A DNA stretch of 64,000 nucleotides from Glycomyces albidus. Lineage in GTDB: Bacteria; Actinomycetota; Actinomycetes; Mycobacteriales; Micromonosporaceae. Under the pieces are notes generated by a model. It was not told the origin of the DNA, did no database searches, and was given only the letters and a program-made list of their open reading frames with translations. Each line of letters opens with the position of its first letter. Within the stretch, counting starts at the first letter, position 1. Positions 36,424 through 45,184 of the stretch are shown here, piece by piece. The stretch covers positions 1-64,000 of the forward strand of contig NZ_WIAO01000002.1 in the NCBI RefSeq assembly GCF_009451885.1, read 5' to 3'. A program made the position numbers and the translations under genes.

Positions 36424-37302
36424 ATGACCGCAGTGACATCGGTCGGTGCCGCAGCTCTCAGTCCTGAGCAGCGAGAAGCCTTCGATCGGGACGGCTACAT
36501 CATGATCCGCGGCGCCCTCGACGCCGACGAGATCAAGCGGTGCTCGGACGCCCTCGACAGGGTCTACGAAATCGAGAAGGCGGCAGGGCGGCTCAGCCCC
36601 GAAGGTGCGATGCACCGCCTCGACGCCGTCACTTCCTGCCCGGAACTCGCGTTCCTCCTCAACCATCCCCGGACCTTCCACTATGTGTGGTCGATCCTCG
36701 GATGGAACTTCCACGTCTACCACTCCCACGTGGACAAGCACCCGCCCATCGAGGGCAAGCGGCCGTTCCGCTTCGAATGGCACCAGGACGGCGGCCGCCA
36801 GAACCGCGAGACCGAGACCGACCCGCGCCCGCGCCTGTCGGTCAAGCTCGCCTACTTCTTCACCGACCTTTCCGAGGAGGGCCGTGGCAACACCAAGATC
36901 GTGCCCGGCTCCCACAAGTGGAACCGCATCGACGGGCCGCCGCGCCGCGACATGGAGTGGCCCGACCCCGAAGGCGCCATCGAGGTCACCGGCAACGCCG
37001 GCGACGTCTTGTTCTTCGACCGCCGCATCTGGCACGCCCGCAGCGACAACTACTCGGACCTGACCCGCAAGGTCGCGTTCTTCGGGTTCACGCCGCGCTG
37101 GATCCGCGCCCGCGACCTCGTCGACGACCTGCCGAACCAGCCGTGGTGGAACGACCTCGACCCGGTCCAGCAGCAGATGCTCGGCGGGCACATGCCCACC
37201 GGCGACCACGGCTGGGGCCACTATCCGAAGGAGACGCCGCTGTACAACTGGCTGGCCGAGCGTGACCTCCTCGACCCGTCGTACCCGCCGCTGCGCCCGT
37301 AA
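36424..37302 (+). CDS. Phytanoyl-CoA dioxygenase (PhyH) family Fe(II)/2-oxoglutarate oxygenase
   Basis: The 292-residue protein has the iron triad His120-x-Asp122 (FEWHQDGG) and His204 (RIWHARSDN), with R206 well placed to bind 2-oxoglutarate. Such enzymes hydroxylate small molecules or lipids; the substrate is not inferable, and no biosynthetic cluster or ectoine genes lie nearby. ATG 36424 has GGAAAGG upstream. The preceding 219 bases are AT-richer, without a recognised signal. pyrE follows 26 bases after the stop, perhaps on the same transcript. Confidence 0.85.
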   Translation: MTAVTSVGAAALSPEQREAFDRDGYIMIRGALDADEIKRCSDALDRVYEIEKAAGRLSPEGAMHRLDAVTSCPELAFLLNHPRTFHYVWSILGWNFHVYHSHVDKHPPIEGKRPFRFEWHQDGGRQNRETETDPRPRLSVKLAYFFTDLSEEGRGNTKIVPGSHKWNRIDGPPRRDMEWPDPEGAIEVTGNAGDVLFFDRRIWHARSDNYSDLTRKVAFFGFTPRWIRARDLVDDLPNQPWWNDLDPVQQQMLGGHMPTGDHGWGHYPKETPLYNWLAERDLLDPSYPPLRP

Positions 37303-37328
37303 CGGCCCGGACATGGCAGTCTGATCGC

Positions 37329-37862
37329 ATGAGTCACGACGACCTCGCCCGCGACATCTTCAACCGCTCGCACCTGACCGGGGAGTTCACGCTCCGGTCC
37401 GGGGTGGTCGCGCACGAGTACTTCGACAAGTACCTGTTCGAGTCCGACCCGGTCCTGCTGCGGCGCATCGCCGAGGCGCTCGCGCCGCTGGTGCCCGCGC
37501 ACGGCGTGGACGCGCTGGCGGGCCTGGAGACCGGCGGCATCCCGATCGCGGTGATGCTGTCGCAGGTGACGGGCCTGCCGGCCCTGTTCGTGCGCAAGGA
37601 GGCCAAGACGTACGGCACGTGCCGGCTGGCCGAGGGCGGCGAGGTCGACGGCCGGCGGCTGTTCATCGTGGAGGACGTCGTCACCTCGGGCGGCGCGGTC
37701 CTCGACGCGGTCGGCGAGCTGCGCACCCGCGGCGCGATCGTCGAGCGGGGCGTGTGCGTCATCGACCGCGAGTCGGGCGGGTTGAAGAACCTGGCCGACA
37801 TCGGGATCGAGCTCCAGGCCCTGTTCACCATGACGGAGCTGAAGGCCGCCGGAGCGAAGTAG
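37329..37862 (+). CDS. pyrE: Orotate phosphoribosyltransferase
   Basis: A 177-residue enzyme of normal length that joins orotate and PRPP to give OMP in pyrimidine synthesis. The PRPP-binding motif is LFIVEDVVTSGGAVL (about 111-125); FVRKEAKTYGT carries the catalytic lysines. Other pyr genes are not in the window. ATG 37329 lacks a clear Shine-Dalgarno sequence; a CAGTCT hexamer six bases upstream could be a -10. Confidence 0.95.
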   Translation: MSHDDLARDIFNRSHLTGEFTLRSGVVAHEYFDKYLFESDPVLLRRIAEALAPLVPAHGVDALAGLETGGIPIAVMLSQVTGLPALFVRKEAKTYGTCRLAEGGEVDGRRLFIVEDVVTSGGAVLDAVGELRTRGAIVERGVCVIDRESGGLKNLADIGIELQALFTMTELKAAGAK

Positions 37863-37870
37863 ACGGCGAG

Positions 37871-37906
37871 CGGAGGGGCCGGGCGCGTCAGCGCCCGGCC
37901 CCTCCG
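37871..37906. terminator. Terminator after pyrE
   Basis: Perfect 16-base arms (37871-37886 and 37891-37906) with a GTCA loop, between the convergent pyrE and PASTA kinase genes. Confidence 0.88.
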
Positions 37907-37918
37907 GCGTCTCATGCG

Positions 37919-37983
37919 GCCCGGCTCACCCGGCCCGCCTCACTGGCTCGCCTCACTGGCCCGCCTCGCTGGCCCGTCTCACC
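37919..37983. repeat. Five 13-14 bp tandem repeats
   Basis: Units close to GGCCCGCCTCACT recur five times between the pyrE terminator and the 3' end of the PASTA kinase gene. The last unit contains the kinase stop codon (37979-37981). Confidence 0.75.
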
Positions 37984-39778
37984 TTGCCCAGAGCCAGATC
38001 TCGGAGCCCTTCGGGTGCTCGCTGCCGGCGTCCAGGGACTGGTCGAACACCGTCCCGGTGAACCAGATCTGCGCGGTCTTCACCGTGAACCCGAGGGATT
38101 CGAGCTCCTCGGTGGCCTCCTCGATGTCCATGCCGACCACGTCGGGGACCTCGACCGGCTCGGGCCCGTCGCTGACGACGAGGCCGACCTCGTCGCCCGG
38201 CCCGGCCGGCGCGGCGGCCGCCGGGTCCTGCTCGATGACCGACCCTTCGGGGATCGTGTCGCTGTGCCGGCGCGTCACGTCGCCGACGACGAGGCCCTCG
38301 GCCTCCAAGGCGGCGGCCGCGTCGGCTTCGGAGAGCCCGACCACGTCGGGGACGTTCAGCGGCGGGAACCCGTCGGAGACGTACACGGTCACCGGCGTCC
38401 CGGCCTTGACCTCCTCGCCCGCGGGCGGGTCGGTCCGGGTCACCTGGCCGGCGCCGAAGTCGACGCTGTACTCGTGCACGACGGTGACCTCGGCGTCGAA
38501 GGCCGCGAGCGCCGCCCGCGCGTCCTCCTCGCTCTTCCCGGCGAGCTCGGGCACCGGGTACCGCTCGGGCCCCAGCGAGACCACCACGGTGATGGTCGCG
38601 CCCTGCCGGATCCGGTCGCCCACCTCGGGGTCCTGCGAGACGACCTCGCCGATCGGCACCGAGGCGCTGTAGTCCTCGACGAGCTCGACGTCGAAGCCCC
38701 GCTCCTCGGCGTACGCCTCGACGGTCTCGGCCGTCTGGTCGAGCAGCGACGGCGTCGAGGTGTACCGGCCGATCCCGATCCACCAGCCGGCGGCCGCGAC
38801 GGAGACGAAGAGGGCCGCGAGCGCCGCGAGCGTGGCCAGCGCCTTCCAGTTCCGCCTCGGCTTCGGGTGGTCGACGACCATCGTGGTCTGGACGGCCCGG
38901 GTCGGCCGCGGCACCTGCCCGGTGGTGCCGGGGACGTGCCGCAGGTCGACGGCCTGGAGCCGCCGCAGGAACGCGCCGGCGTCGACCGGCCGCGCGCCGG
39001 GGCGCCGGGCGGCCGCGGACGCGACCAGCTCGGCCAGGCCCTCCGGCACGTCAGGGGCCTTGAGCTGCGGGGACGGGACATCCTCTTCGACGTGCCGCCG
39101 CGCGACCGCGGCCGCGTCGGGGCCGTCGAAGGGGACTTCGCCGGTGAGCAGCTCGTACAGCAGGATCGCGGTCGAGTAGACGTCGCTGGCGGTCGTCGCG
39201 GGCTTGCCGCCGACGAGCTCGGGGGCGACGTAGGCGGCGGTGGCGACGAGCGGCCCGGCGGTGTCGCGGTCGCCGTGGACGGCCTCGGCGAGGCCGAAGT
39301 CCACCACTTTGACGCGGTCGCCCCGGCCGCCGTTCTTGAGCAGGATGTTCTCGGGCTTGATGTCGCGGTGGACCAGGCCGGCGTCGTGGGCGGCCTGGAG
39401 GCCGTCGAGGAGCTGCGCGCACAGCTCCACGGCCTCCTCGATGCGCAGGCGCCGGCGCCGGTTGAGCAGGTCCCGCAGGGTCGTCCCGGGCACGTACTCC
39501 ATGACGACGTACGGCAGCCCGTTGTAGATGCCCTGGTCGAAGACGGCCACGATGTTCGGGTGGGAGAGCCGGGCGATGGTGCGGGCCTCGTGCGTGAACG
39601 CCGTGAGGTCGAACCCGTGCGCGCGCCCGGCGGTGATCATCTTCACCGCGACGGTGCGGTCGAGCCGCTCGTCGTCGGCTTCGTAGACGTCCGCCATGCC
39701 GCCTTGGGCGATCAGCCGCTTGAGCCGGTAGCGCCCGTCGACGAGCGCACCGGTCAGGTCCCCGGTCGTCGTTGTCAA
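37979..39778 (-). CDS. PASTA-domain Ser/Thr protein kinase (PknB type)
   Basis: The 599-residue membrane kinase has an N-terminal catalytic domain with AQGGMADVY (24-32), K46 in VAVK, HRDIKPEN (137-144), DFG (160-162) and VAPELV. One membrane helix lies at about 320-342, followed by four PASTA domains to the C-terminus. PASTA kinases bind muropeptides or lipid II and control cell-wall growth. TTG 39778 is the likely start, with GGAGGAGG six bases upstream; a GTG at 39796 lies ahead of that site. The usual actinobacterial pknB neighbours (pknA, pbpA, rodA, pstP) are absent, so this is a paralogue. Confidence 0.92.
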   Translation of the reverse strand: MTTTTGDLTGALVDGRYRLKRLIAQGGMADVYEADDERLDRTVAVKMITAGRAHGFDLTAFTHEARTIARLSHPNIVAVFDQGIYNGLPYVVMEYVPGTTLRDLLNRRRRLRIEEAVELCAQLLDGLQAAHDAGLVHRDIKPENILLKNGGRGDRVKVVDFGLAEAVHGDRDTAGPLVATAAYVAPELVGGKPATTASDVYSTAILLYELLTGEVPFDGPDAAAVARRHVEEDVPSPQLKAPDVPEGLAELVASAAARRPGARPVDAGAFLRRLQAVDLRHVPGTTGQVPRPTRAVQTTMVVDHPKPRRNWKALATLAALAALFVSVAAAGWWIGIGRYTSTPSLLDQTAETVEAYAEERGFDVELVEDYSASVPIGEVVSQDPEVGDRIRQGATITVVVSLGPERYPVPELAGKSEEDARAALAAFDAEVTVVHEYSVDFGAGQVTRTDPPAGEEVKAGTPVTVYVSDGFPPLNVPDVVGLSEADAAAALEAEGLVVGDVTRRHSDTIPEGSVIEQDPAAAAPAGPGDEVGLVVSDGPEPVEVPDVVGMDIEEATEELESLGFTVKTAQIWFTGTVFDQSLDAGSEHPKGSEIWLWAR

Positions 39779-39875
39779 CCCGCACCTCCTCCACACACCT
39801 GGTGACAGTGTAGGAGCACCGGGCCTGGTTTTCGGCCCGCAAGCCCGCCGAGTGCGCGCGCCTACAGGACGGGCC

Positions 39876-42092
39876 CTACAGGACTTCGGCGCCGGGGAAG
39901 ACCGGCTTGTCGGGGGCGACGACGCCGAGCCGCTTCGTGGCTCGCGTGAGCGCCACGTACAGGTTCCGCAGCCCGGTGGCGGCGACCGCGTCCGGGTCGA
40001 CCACGATGACGCTGTCGAACTCGAGCCCCTTGGCCTGCTTGACGGTGAGCACCGACGCGTCGGCGATCCCGGCCAGGCCCGCGGCCCGCTCGGCGGTCGT
40101 CACGACGGCGACCGAGCCCTCGCCGACGATCCGCTTCTCGGCCGCGACCTGCTCTTCCACGACCTCCTCGAGGTGCTCTCCGGCGACCTCGAGCCACGGC
40201 TCGTGGCCGGACTCGCGCACCGAGCGCGGCCGGGCCGCGTCGACGCCGATCGCGTCGAGCACGCGCACCGCGACGTTCATGATCTCCTTCGGCGTCCGGT
40301 AGGAGACCGTGAGCTGCTCGGCCCGCCAGTCCAGGCCCCAGCCGCCGAAGACCTCGGCCCAGCTCGAGGGCGCGGCCGGGCCCGCGGCCTGCGCGAGGTC
40401 GCCGGCCACCGTGAACGACCGGGTGACGCAGCGGCGCAGCAGCGCCCGCCACTCCATCGGCGACAGCTCCTGCGCCTCGTCGACGATGACGTGCCCGAAG
40501 ATCCACCGGCGGTCCGCCGCGGCCCGCTCGGCCACCGACACGAACCGCTCGTCGACCTGCCGCTCGCCGAGCCAGAACTCGTCGATGACGTCGGTCGCCT
40601 GGAGCAGCTCGGACTCCTCGTCCTCGAAGTCGAACGACGCCGAGCCCTGGGCGATGGTGAGCACGTCCTGCGCGTAGGCGATCTGCTCGGCGCTGGGGCC
40701 GCCGGCGCGCTGGCCGCGCTCGATCTCGCCGAGGTGCTCGGCGGCCTCGTCGAGCAGCGCCACGTCCGCCTCGCTCCAGCCGCCCGGCTTCCGGTGCAGG
40801 AGCGCGCGCTCCTCGGGCTTGAGCACGGCCGCGGCGGAGGCGATCCGCTCAGGCGAGGCGAACAGGTCCTCCAGCAGCTCCTCGGCCGTCAGTTCGGGCC
40901 ACAGTTCCTCGATCTGGCGCCGGATGACCGGGTCGGAGGCGATCTCGACCGCGAAGTGGGCGCGGTCCTCCAGGCCCATGAGGTTCTCGCCGCCGAGCGG
41001 GTCTTCGCCGATGATGTCGGCGTACTGGGTCGCGAGGTCGGCGATGACCCGCTTGTGGAAGGTCTCGCGGGCTTCGTTGTGGGTCAGGCCGGTCTCGCGG
41101 GCGACGTCGCGCGCGGCGGTGATCTTCTCGGGCCGCAGCCACAGCTCCTGGCCCTCGAAGTCGACCGGCAGCGGCTCGCGCGGCACGACCTGGCGGTCGG
41201 CGACGGCGCTGGCGATGACCCCGGCCATGACGGCGCGGCCCTTGAGCGCCGCGGCGGCCTCGGTCTCGGGCCGGTCGGCGACGATCCCGGGCACGAGCTG
41301 GGAGGGCGTGCGCAGCAGGACGTCGGTCTCGGCGAGCCCGGGCAGGACCTCGGAGATGTACCGCAGGAACTGCTTGCCGGGGCCGATGATGAGCACGCCC
41401 TGGCGCTTGAGCCGCTCGCGGTGCTCGTACAGCAGGTAGGCGGCGCGGTGGAGCGCGACGGCGGTCTTGCCGGTGCCGGGGGCGCCGTCGACGATCATGA
41501 CGCCCTCCAGGGGCGCCCGGATGATCCGGTCCTGCTCGGCCTGGATCGTGGCGACGATGTCCTTCATCGCGCCGGTCCGGGCCGCGTCGAGGGCCGCCAT
41601 GAGCGCGCCTTCGGATCCGATCGTGGAACCGGAGTCGGCGGCCGCGTCGAGGTCGAGGACCTCGTCGTTCACCGAGCGGATGCGGCGGCCCTTGGTGTGC
41701 AGGTGGCGCCGGCGGCGCACGCCCGCGGGGGCCGCGGCGGTCGCCAGGTAGAACCGGCGGCCGGCGTCGCTGCGCCAGTCGACCAGGAGCTGCTCGCCGC
41801 CTTCGGCGTGGACGCCGATGCGCCCCAGGTACATCGGGGGTTCGCCGGCGTCGATGTAGTCGAGCCGCCCGAAGCACAGGCCCTCTTCGACCGCGTCGAG
41901 GAGGGCGATGCGGCGGCGGTACAGGAGCGTCTCGGCGTCCCGCTGCGAGCGCTCCTGGTCGTTCTCGACGTGCTTGCGGCCGGTCTCGGCGAGCCGCTCG
42001 GCGGCTTCGTCGCGGAGCCGGTCGACGCGGGCGTAGAGCCCGTCGAGGCGGATCTGCTCGGCCTTGACGGCCGGGGTGATGGCAGCGGACAC
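39876..42092 (-). CDS. HelD/UvrD-like superfamily 1 helicase (RNA polymerase recycling type)
   Basis: The 738-residue protein has a coiled N-terminal arm (LYARVDRLRDEAAERL), Walker A GAPGTGKT (203-210), Walker B-like HVIVDEAQELSP and C-terminal motifs LTVKQAKGLEFDSV and NLYVALTRATKRL. HelD proteins bind RNA polymerase and free stalled complexes; the related actinobacterial HelR gives rifampicin tolerance. Which type this is cannot be decided here; I saw no rifamycin-associated element upstream. GTG 42092 has GAGGAG four bases upstream. It ends 97 bases from the PASTA kinase start. Confidence 0.85.
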   Translation of the reverse strand: MSAAITPAVKAEQIRLDGLYARVDRLRDEAAERLAETGRKHVENDQERSQRDAETLLYRRRIALLDAVEEGLCFGRLDYIDAGEPPMYLGRIGVHAEGGEQLLVDWRSDAGRRFYLATAAAPAGVRRRRHLHTKGRRIRSVNDEVLDLDAAADSGSTIGSEGALMAALDAARTGAMKDIVATIQAEQDRIIRAPLEGVMIVDGAPGTGKTAVALHRAAYLLYEHRERLKRQGVLIIGPGKQFLRYISEVLPGLAETDVLLRTPSQLVPGIVADRPETEAAAALKGRAVMAGVIASAVADRQVVPREPLPVDFEGQELWLRPEKITAARDVARETGLTHNEARETFHKRVIADLATQYADIIGEDPLGGENLMGLEDRAHFAVEIASDPVIRRQIEELWPELTAEELLEDLFASPERIASAAAVLKPEERALLHRKPGGWSEADVALLDEAAEHLGEIERGQRAGGPSAEQIAYAQDVLTIAQGSASFDFEDEESELLQATDVIDEFWLGERQVDERFVSVAERAAADRRWIFGHVIVDEAQELSPMEWRALLRRCVTRSFTVAGDLAQAAGPAAPSSWAEVFGGWGLDWRAEQLTVSYRTPKEIMNVAVRVLDAIGVDAARPRSVRESGHEPWLEVAGEHLEEVVEEQVAAEKRIVGEGSVAVVTTAERAAGLAGIADASVLTVKQAKGLEFDSVIVVDPDAVAATGLRNLYVALTRATKRLGVVAPDKPVFPGAEVL

Positions 42093-42363
42093 GGCTCTCC
42101 TCGGATACGGAGCGGATGGATTGGGGGCGCAGACGGCGCGCCGAGCGTCGCGCACTGCCGATGGACGGCTCGCTGATCCGCCGAGCGGTGCCGATCGCAG
42201 TGGAACTGATCAACCTTACCGCCGCCCGGGCGCCTCCGTCTCGTCCTGGAACCGGACCCGGTCTCGGTCACGCCTCTGCAACGGTCATTTGACCAGCTCT
42301 ATGCACGCCACTATGGTTAGCCCGAAATGTGCCCGAACACTGCGTGACTGGAGCGAACGATCC

Positions 42364-43890
42364 ATGGTGAGAGAGAACTGGGGGTCGAGGCTGGGGTTCA
42401 TCCTCGCCGCCATCGGCTCGGCGGTCGGACTCGGCAACATCTGGCGCTTCCCCGGCGTCGCTTACGAGAACGGCGGCGGGGCGTTCCTCGTGCCCTACCT
42501 CGTGGCCCTGACGACCGCGGGCATCCCGCTGCTGATCATGGAGTTCACGATCGGCCGCCGCTACAAGGGGTCCGCCCCGGTCGCGTTCCGGCGGGTGAAC
42601 CGGAACGCCGAGGCGATCGGCTGGTGGCAGGTGGCGATCTCGATCGTCATCGCCGTCTACTACGCCGCGATCATCGCCTGGGCCGGCTGGTACGGCTGGT
42701 TCTCGATCTCGCAGCAGTGGGGCGAGGACCCGAGCACCTTCCTCATCGCCGACTTCCTGCAGGACAGCGGCGGCTTCGGCGACTTCGGCTCGTGGCTGCC
42801 CGACATCGGCATCGCCATGCTCGCGGTCTGGGCGTTCACGCTCGTGGTCATCGGCGCGGGCGTCAAGAAGGGCATCGAGACCACCAGCAAGGTGTTCATC
42901 CCGCTGCTGCTGGTCATGTTCGGCATCCTGGTCGTCCAGGCGCTCACCCTCGACGGCGCGGTGGAGGGGCTGAACGCCTTCTTCACGCCCGACTGGGAGG
43001 CCGTGCGCGAACCGGGCGTCTGGCTCGCCGCCTACGGCCAGATCTTCTTCTCGCTGTCGATCGGCTTCGGCATCATGATCACGTACGCCTCCTACCTCAA
43101 GCACAAGTCGGACATCACGACGTCGGCGTTCACGGTCGGCTTCGCGAACTCCTCGTTCGAGATCCTCGCGGGCATCGGCGTGTTCGCGGCGCTGGGCTTC
43201 ATCGCGTTCGAGTCCGGCGTGCCCATCGCCGAGCAGTCGTACGCGGGCGTGGGCCTGGCGTTCATCGCCTTCCCGACGATCATCAACACGCTGCCGTACC
43301 TCGCCGGCCTGTTCGGCGTGCTGTTCTTCGCCTCGCTGGTGGTGGCCGGGTGGACCTCGATGGTGAGCATCGTGCAGGTCCCGGTGGCGGCCATGGAGGA
43401 CCGCTTCGGCTGGGGCCGGGTCAAGGCCACCGCCGTCGTCGGCGGCGCCATGGCCGTCGTCTCGCTGGTCCTCCTGCCGACCGCGAGCGGCCTGATGTTC
43501 CTCGACGTCACCGACTACTTCATCAACCAGTTCGGCATCGTCGTGGCGGCACTGGTGAGCATCGTCGTGACCGTCTGGGTGCTGTGGCGCTGGAAGGAGC
43601 TGCGCGACGACGCGAACGCGACCTCGACGTTCAAGGTCGGCCCGATCTGGTTCGTGTGCCTCGGCGTCATCACGCCGGTGATGCTGGCGGGCATCCTGTA
43701 CCTCAACGTCCGCGACCTGCTGGACGCCGTGCCGGGCCGCGAGGTCTACAACCAGTACCAGGCGTTCGGCTGGGCGCTCGCCGGAGGCGCCCTCGCGTTC
43801 GGCGTCGTGATGGCGCTGATCCTGCGCCGCAGGGACGTCCCGGCGATCGAGACCGAAGAGGAAGCGGAAGAAGTGGAGGCGACCCGATGA
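42364..43890 (+). CDS. Sodium-dependent NSS (SNF) family amino-acid transporter
   Basis: A 508-residue, roughly 11-12 helix transporter. SRLGFILAAIGSAVGLGNIWRFP marks the unwound first helix with the sodium and substrate site, and GGGAFLVPY follows. The overlapping 37-residue MetS-type gene points to the MetP type (methionine/alanine uptake), known from Corynebacterium MetPS. ATG 42364 has GGAG ten bases upstream. The C-terminal tail is acidic. Confidence 0.92.
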   Translation: MVRENWGSRLGFILAAIGSAVGLGNIWRFPGVAYENGGGAFLVPYLVALTTAGIPLLIMEFTIGRRYKGSAPVAFRRVNRNAEAIGWWQVAISIVIAVYYAAIIAWAGWYGWFSISQQWGEDPSTFLIADFLQDSGGFGDFGSWLPDIGIAMLAVWAFTLVVIGAGVKKGIETTSKVFIPLLLVMFGILVVQALTLDGAVEGLNAFFTPDWEAVREPGVWLAAYGQIFFSLSIGFGIMITYASYLKHKSDITTSAFTVGFANSSFEILAGIGVFAALGFIAFESGVPIAEQSYAGVGLAFIAFPTIINTLPYLAGLFGVLFFASLVVAGWTSMVSIVQVPVAAMEDRFGWGRVKATAVVGGAMAVVSLVLLPTASGLMFLDVTDYFINQFGIVVAALVSIVVTVWVLWRWKELRDDANATSTFKVGPIWFVCLGVITPVMLAGILYLNVRDLLDAVPGREVYNQYQAFGWALAGGALAFGVVMALILRRRDVPAIETEEEAEEVEATR

Positions 43891-44000
43891 GCGCGAGTGC
43901 GATCACCATGATGATCATCGCGATCCTGGTCATCGGCGGGGGACTGCTCGTCTCCGCGACGGTGCTCATGACGCATCCGGACGAACCCGAGGACGACTGA
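43887..44000 (+). CDS. MetS-type small subunit of the NSS transporter
   Basis: A 37-residue peptide with one membrane helix (MMIIAILVIGGGLLVSATVLM, about 8-28) and an acidic end HPDEPEDD. Its ATG shares ATGA with the stop of the transporter gene, so it is translationally coupled; GGAGG lies upstream. Its size, topology and position match the MetS subunit family, which is required for MetP-type transport. Confidence 0.88.
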   Translation: MSASAITMMIIAILVIGGGLLVSATVLMTHPDEPEDD

Positions 44001-44011
44001 CCGTCCCGTTC

Positions 44012-44044
44012 CCGCGGCCGCACACGTTTCGTGTGCGGCCGCGG
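44012..44044. terminator. Terminator after the NSS transporter operon
   Basis: Perfect 14-base arms (44012-44025 and 44031-44044) with a 5-base loop, 11 bases after the stop. Confidence 0.88.
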
Positions 44045-44115
44045 TCGTTCGTGTGCCGTTTCGTGCGAAACCGTGACGCTCTTCGGAAAAGGCCGGAAAA
44101 CCGCGGCCGAGGCCC

Positions 44116-44133
44116 TTGTGTCGGTCGACACAA
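44116..44133. promoter_or_regulatory. 18-bp inverted repeat upstream of the LPMO gene
   Basis: Arms TTGTGTCG and CGACACAA around a 2-base centre, 106 bases before the start codon, followed by an unusually AT-rich stretch likely to hold the promoter. It is a candidate operator; the regulator is not identified. Confidence 0.55.
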
Positions 44134-44238
44134 ACTGTTAGGTTACTTTTTAATTGATGTCGTCGCAGGTAGGAAGTGTTGCGACATCGATGACAATCGC
44201 TACCGACCCGATCGACCCGACTTCGATGGGAGACGACG

Positions 44239-45045
44239 ATGCGCACGTCGCGCAAGCTCATCCTGTCCATCGCCGGCGCCGCGACCCTCGCGGTCTCGGC
44301 CTCCATGGCCGCACTGGCCTGGGGGCACGGCTACACCTCCGACCCGCCCTCCCGCTCCGCGCTCTGCGCCGACGGCGAGGTCACGAACTGCGGGGCCATC
44401 TCCTATGAGCCCCAGAGCGTCGAGGGCCCCAAGGGCTTCCCCGCCGCCGGACCCGCCGACGGCGAGATCTGCTCCGCCGGCCACGACTCCTTCGCCGAAC
44501 TCGACGACCCGCGCGGCGGCAACTGGCCCACCACCCCGGTGAGCGCCGGACCGAAGACCTTCACCTGGACCATGACCGCCAGGCACGCCACCGCCACGTT
44601 CGACTACTACATCACCAACGCGAACTACGACCCGGCGCAGCCGCTCACCCGCGACGACCTCGGGCTCACCCCGATCGCGTCGTTCCGCATGGGCGGCGCC
44701 CAACCCGACCACACCATGACCCACACCGTGACGCTCCCGGCCCGCACCGGGCAGCACCTGGTCCTCTCGGTGTGGAACATCGCCGACACCGCGAACGCCT
44801 TCTACTCCTGCATCGACGTCGACTTCGGCGGCGACGGCTCCGGGGACCCGACCGACCCGCCGACCTCAGGCGACCCCGGCGGCACCGGCTGCGACGCCCC
44901 CGCCTGGTCCTCCGGCTCGGTCTACACCGCCGGCGACGAGGTCACCCACGGCGCCGCCGCCTACCGCGCCGCCTGGTGGACGCAGGGCGAAACGCCCGGC
45001 ACCACCGGCGAATGGGGAGTCTGGAGGCGGACCGCCACCTGCTGA
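44239..45045 (+). CDS. Secreted AA10 lytic polysaccharide monooxygenase with CBM5/12 module
   Basis: A 268-residue secreted protein. The signal peptide ends at AWG (27-29), exposing His30 as the N-terminal copper ligand; the second copper ligand is probably H116 in TARHATA, and FYSCIDVDF supplies the axial aromatic. After a Gly/Asp/Pro/Thr linker, the last 50 residues form a CBM5/12 (GSVYTAGDEVTHG, YRAAWWTQGETPG). AA10 enzymes oxidatively cut chitin or cellulose; with CBM5/12, chitin is more likely. ATG 44239 has GGGAGA upstream. No chitinase lies nearby. Confidence 0.9.
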   Translation: MRTSRKLILSIAGAATLAVSASMAALAWGHGYTSDPPSRSALCADGEVTNCGAISYEPQSVEGPKGFPAAGPADGEICSAGHDSFAELDDPRGGNWPTTPVSAGPKTFTWTMTARHATATFDYYITNANYDPAQPLTRDDLGLTPIASFRMGGAQPDHTMTHTVTLPARTGQHLVLSVWNIADTANAFYSCIDVDFGGDGSGDPTDPPTSGDPGGTGCDAPAWSSGSVYTAGDEVTHGAAAYRAAWWTQGETPGTTGEWGVWRRTATC

Positions 45046-45059
45046 CCCTCCGCACAAGT

Positions 45060-45136
45060 CCACGGGCCGCCCGGCTCCTTCCCATCCCGGCGAAGTCTCC
45101 ATGCTCCGCTTCGCCGAGCGGCCGGGCGGCCCGTGG
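45060..45136. terminator. Branched hairpin after the LPMO gene
   Basis: Outer 16-base arms (45060-45075 and 45121-45136) enclose an inner CGGCGAAG/CTTCGCCG stem (45088-45095 and 45109-45116). It ends 12 bases before the -35 of the next promoter and insulates the ABC-F gene. Confidence 0.8.
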
Positions 45137-45148
45137 CGCGCGTCTCCC

Positions 45149-45178
45149 TTGACAGCCGATCCGGAGCGCGGCTACCGT
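45149..45178 (+). promoter_or_regulatory. Promoter of the ABC-F gene
   Basis: Consensus -35 TTGACA (45149-45154), an 18-base spacer and -10 TACCGT (45173-45178). Transcription would start near 45185, giving an untranslated leader of about 200 bases before ATG 45387. Confidence 0.7.
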
Positions 45179-45184
45179 TGTCCC

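Noticed and set aside
36424-37302. Ectoine hydroxylase EctD
   Set aside because: The iron motif fits PhyH generally, but no ectABC genes are present and EctD-specific stretches are not evident.
42093-42363. Rifamycin-associated element upstream of the HelD-type gene
   Set aside because: No convincing inverted repeat of that kind is visible in the divergent spacer.
44135-44160. DtxR/IdeR iron box (TTAGGTTA) upstream of the LPMO gene
   Set aside because: Only one half-site matches; the second half does not follow the TAACCTAA pattern.
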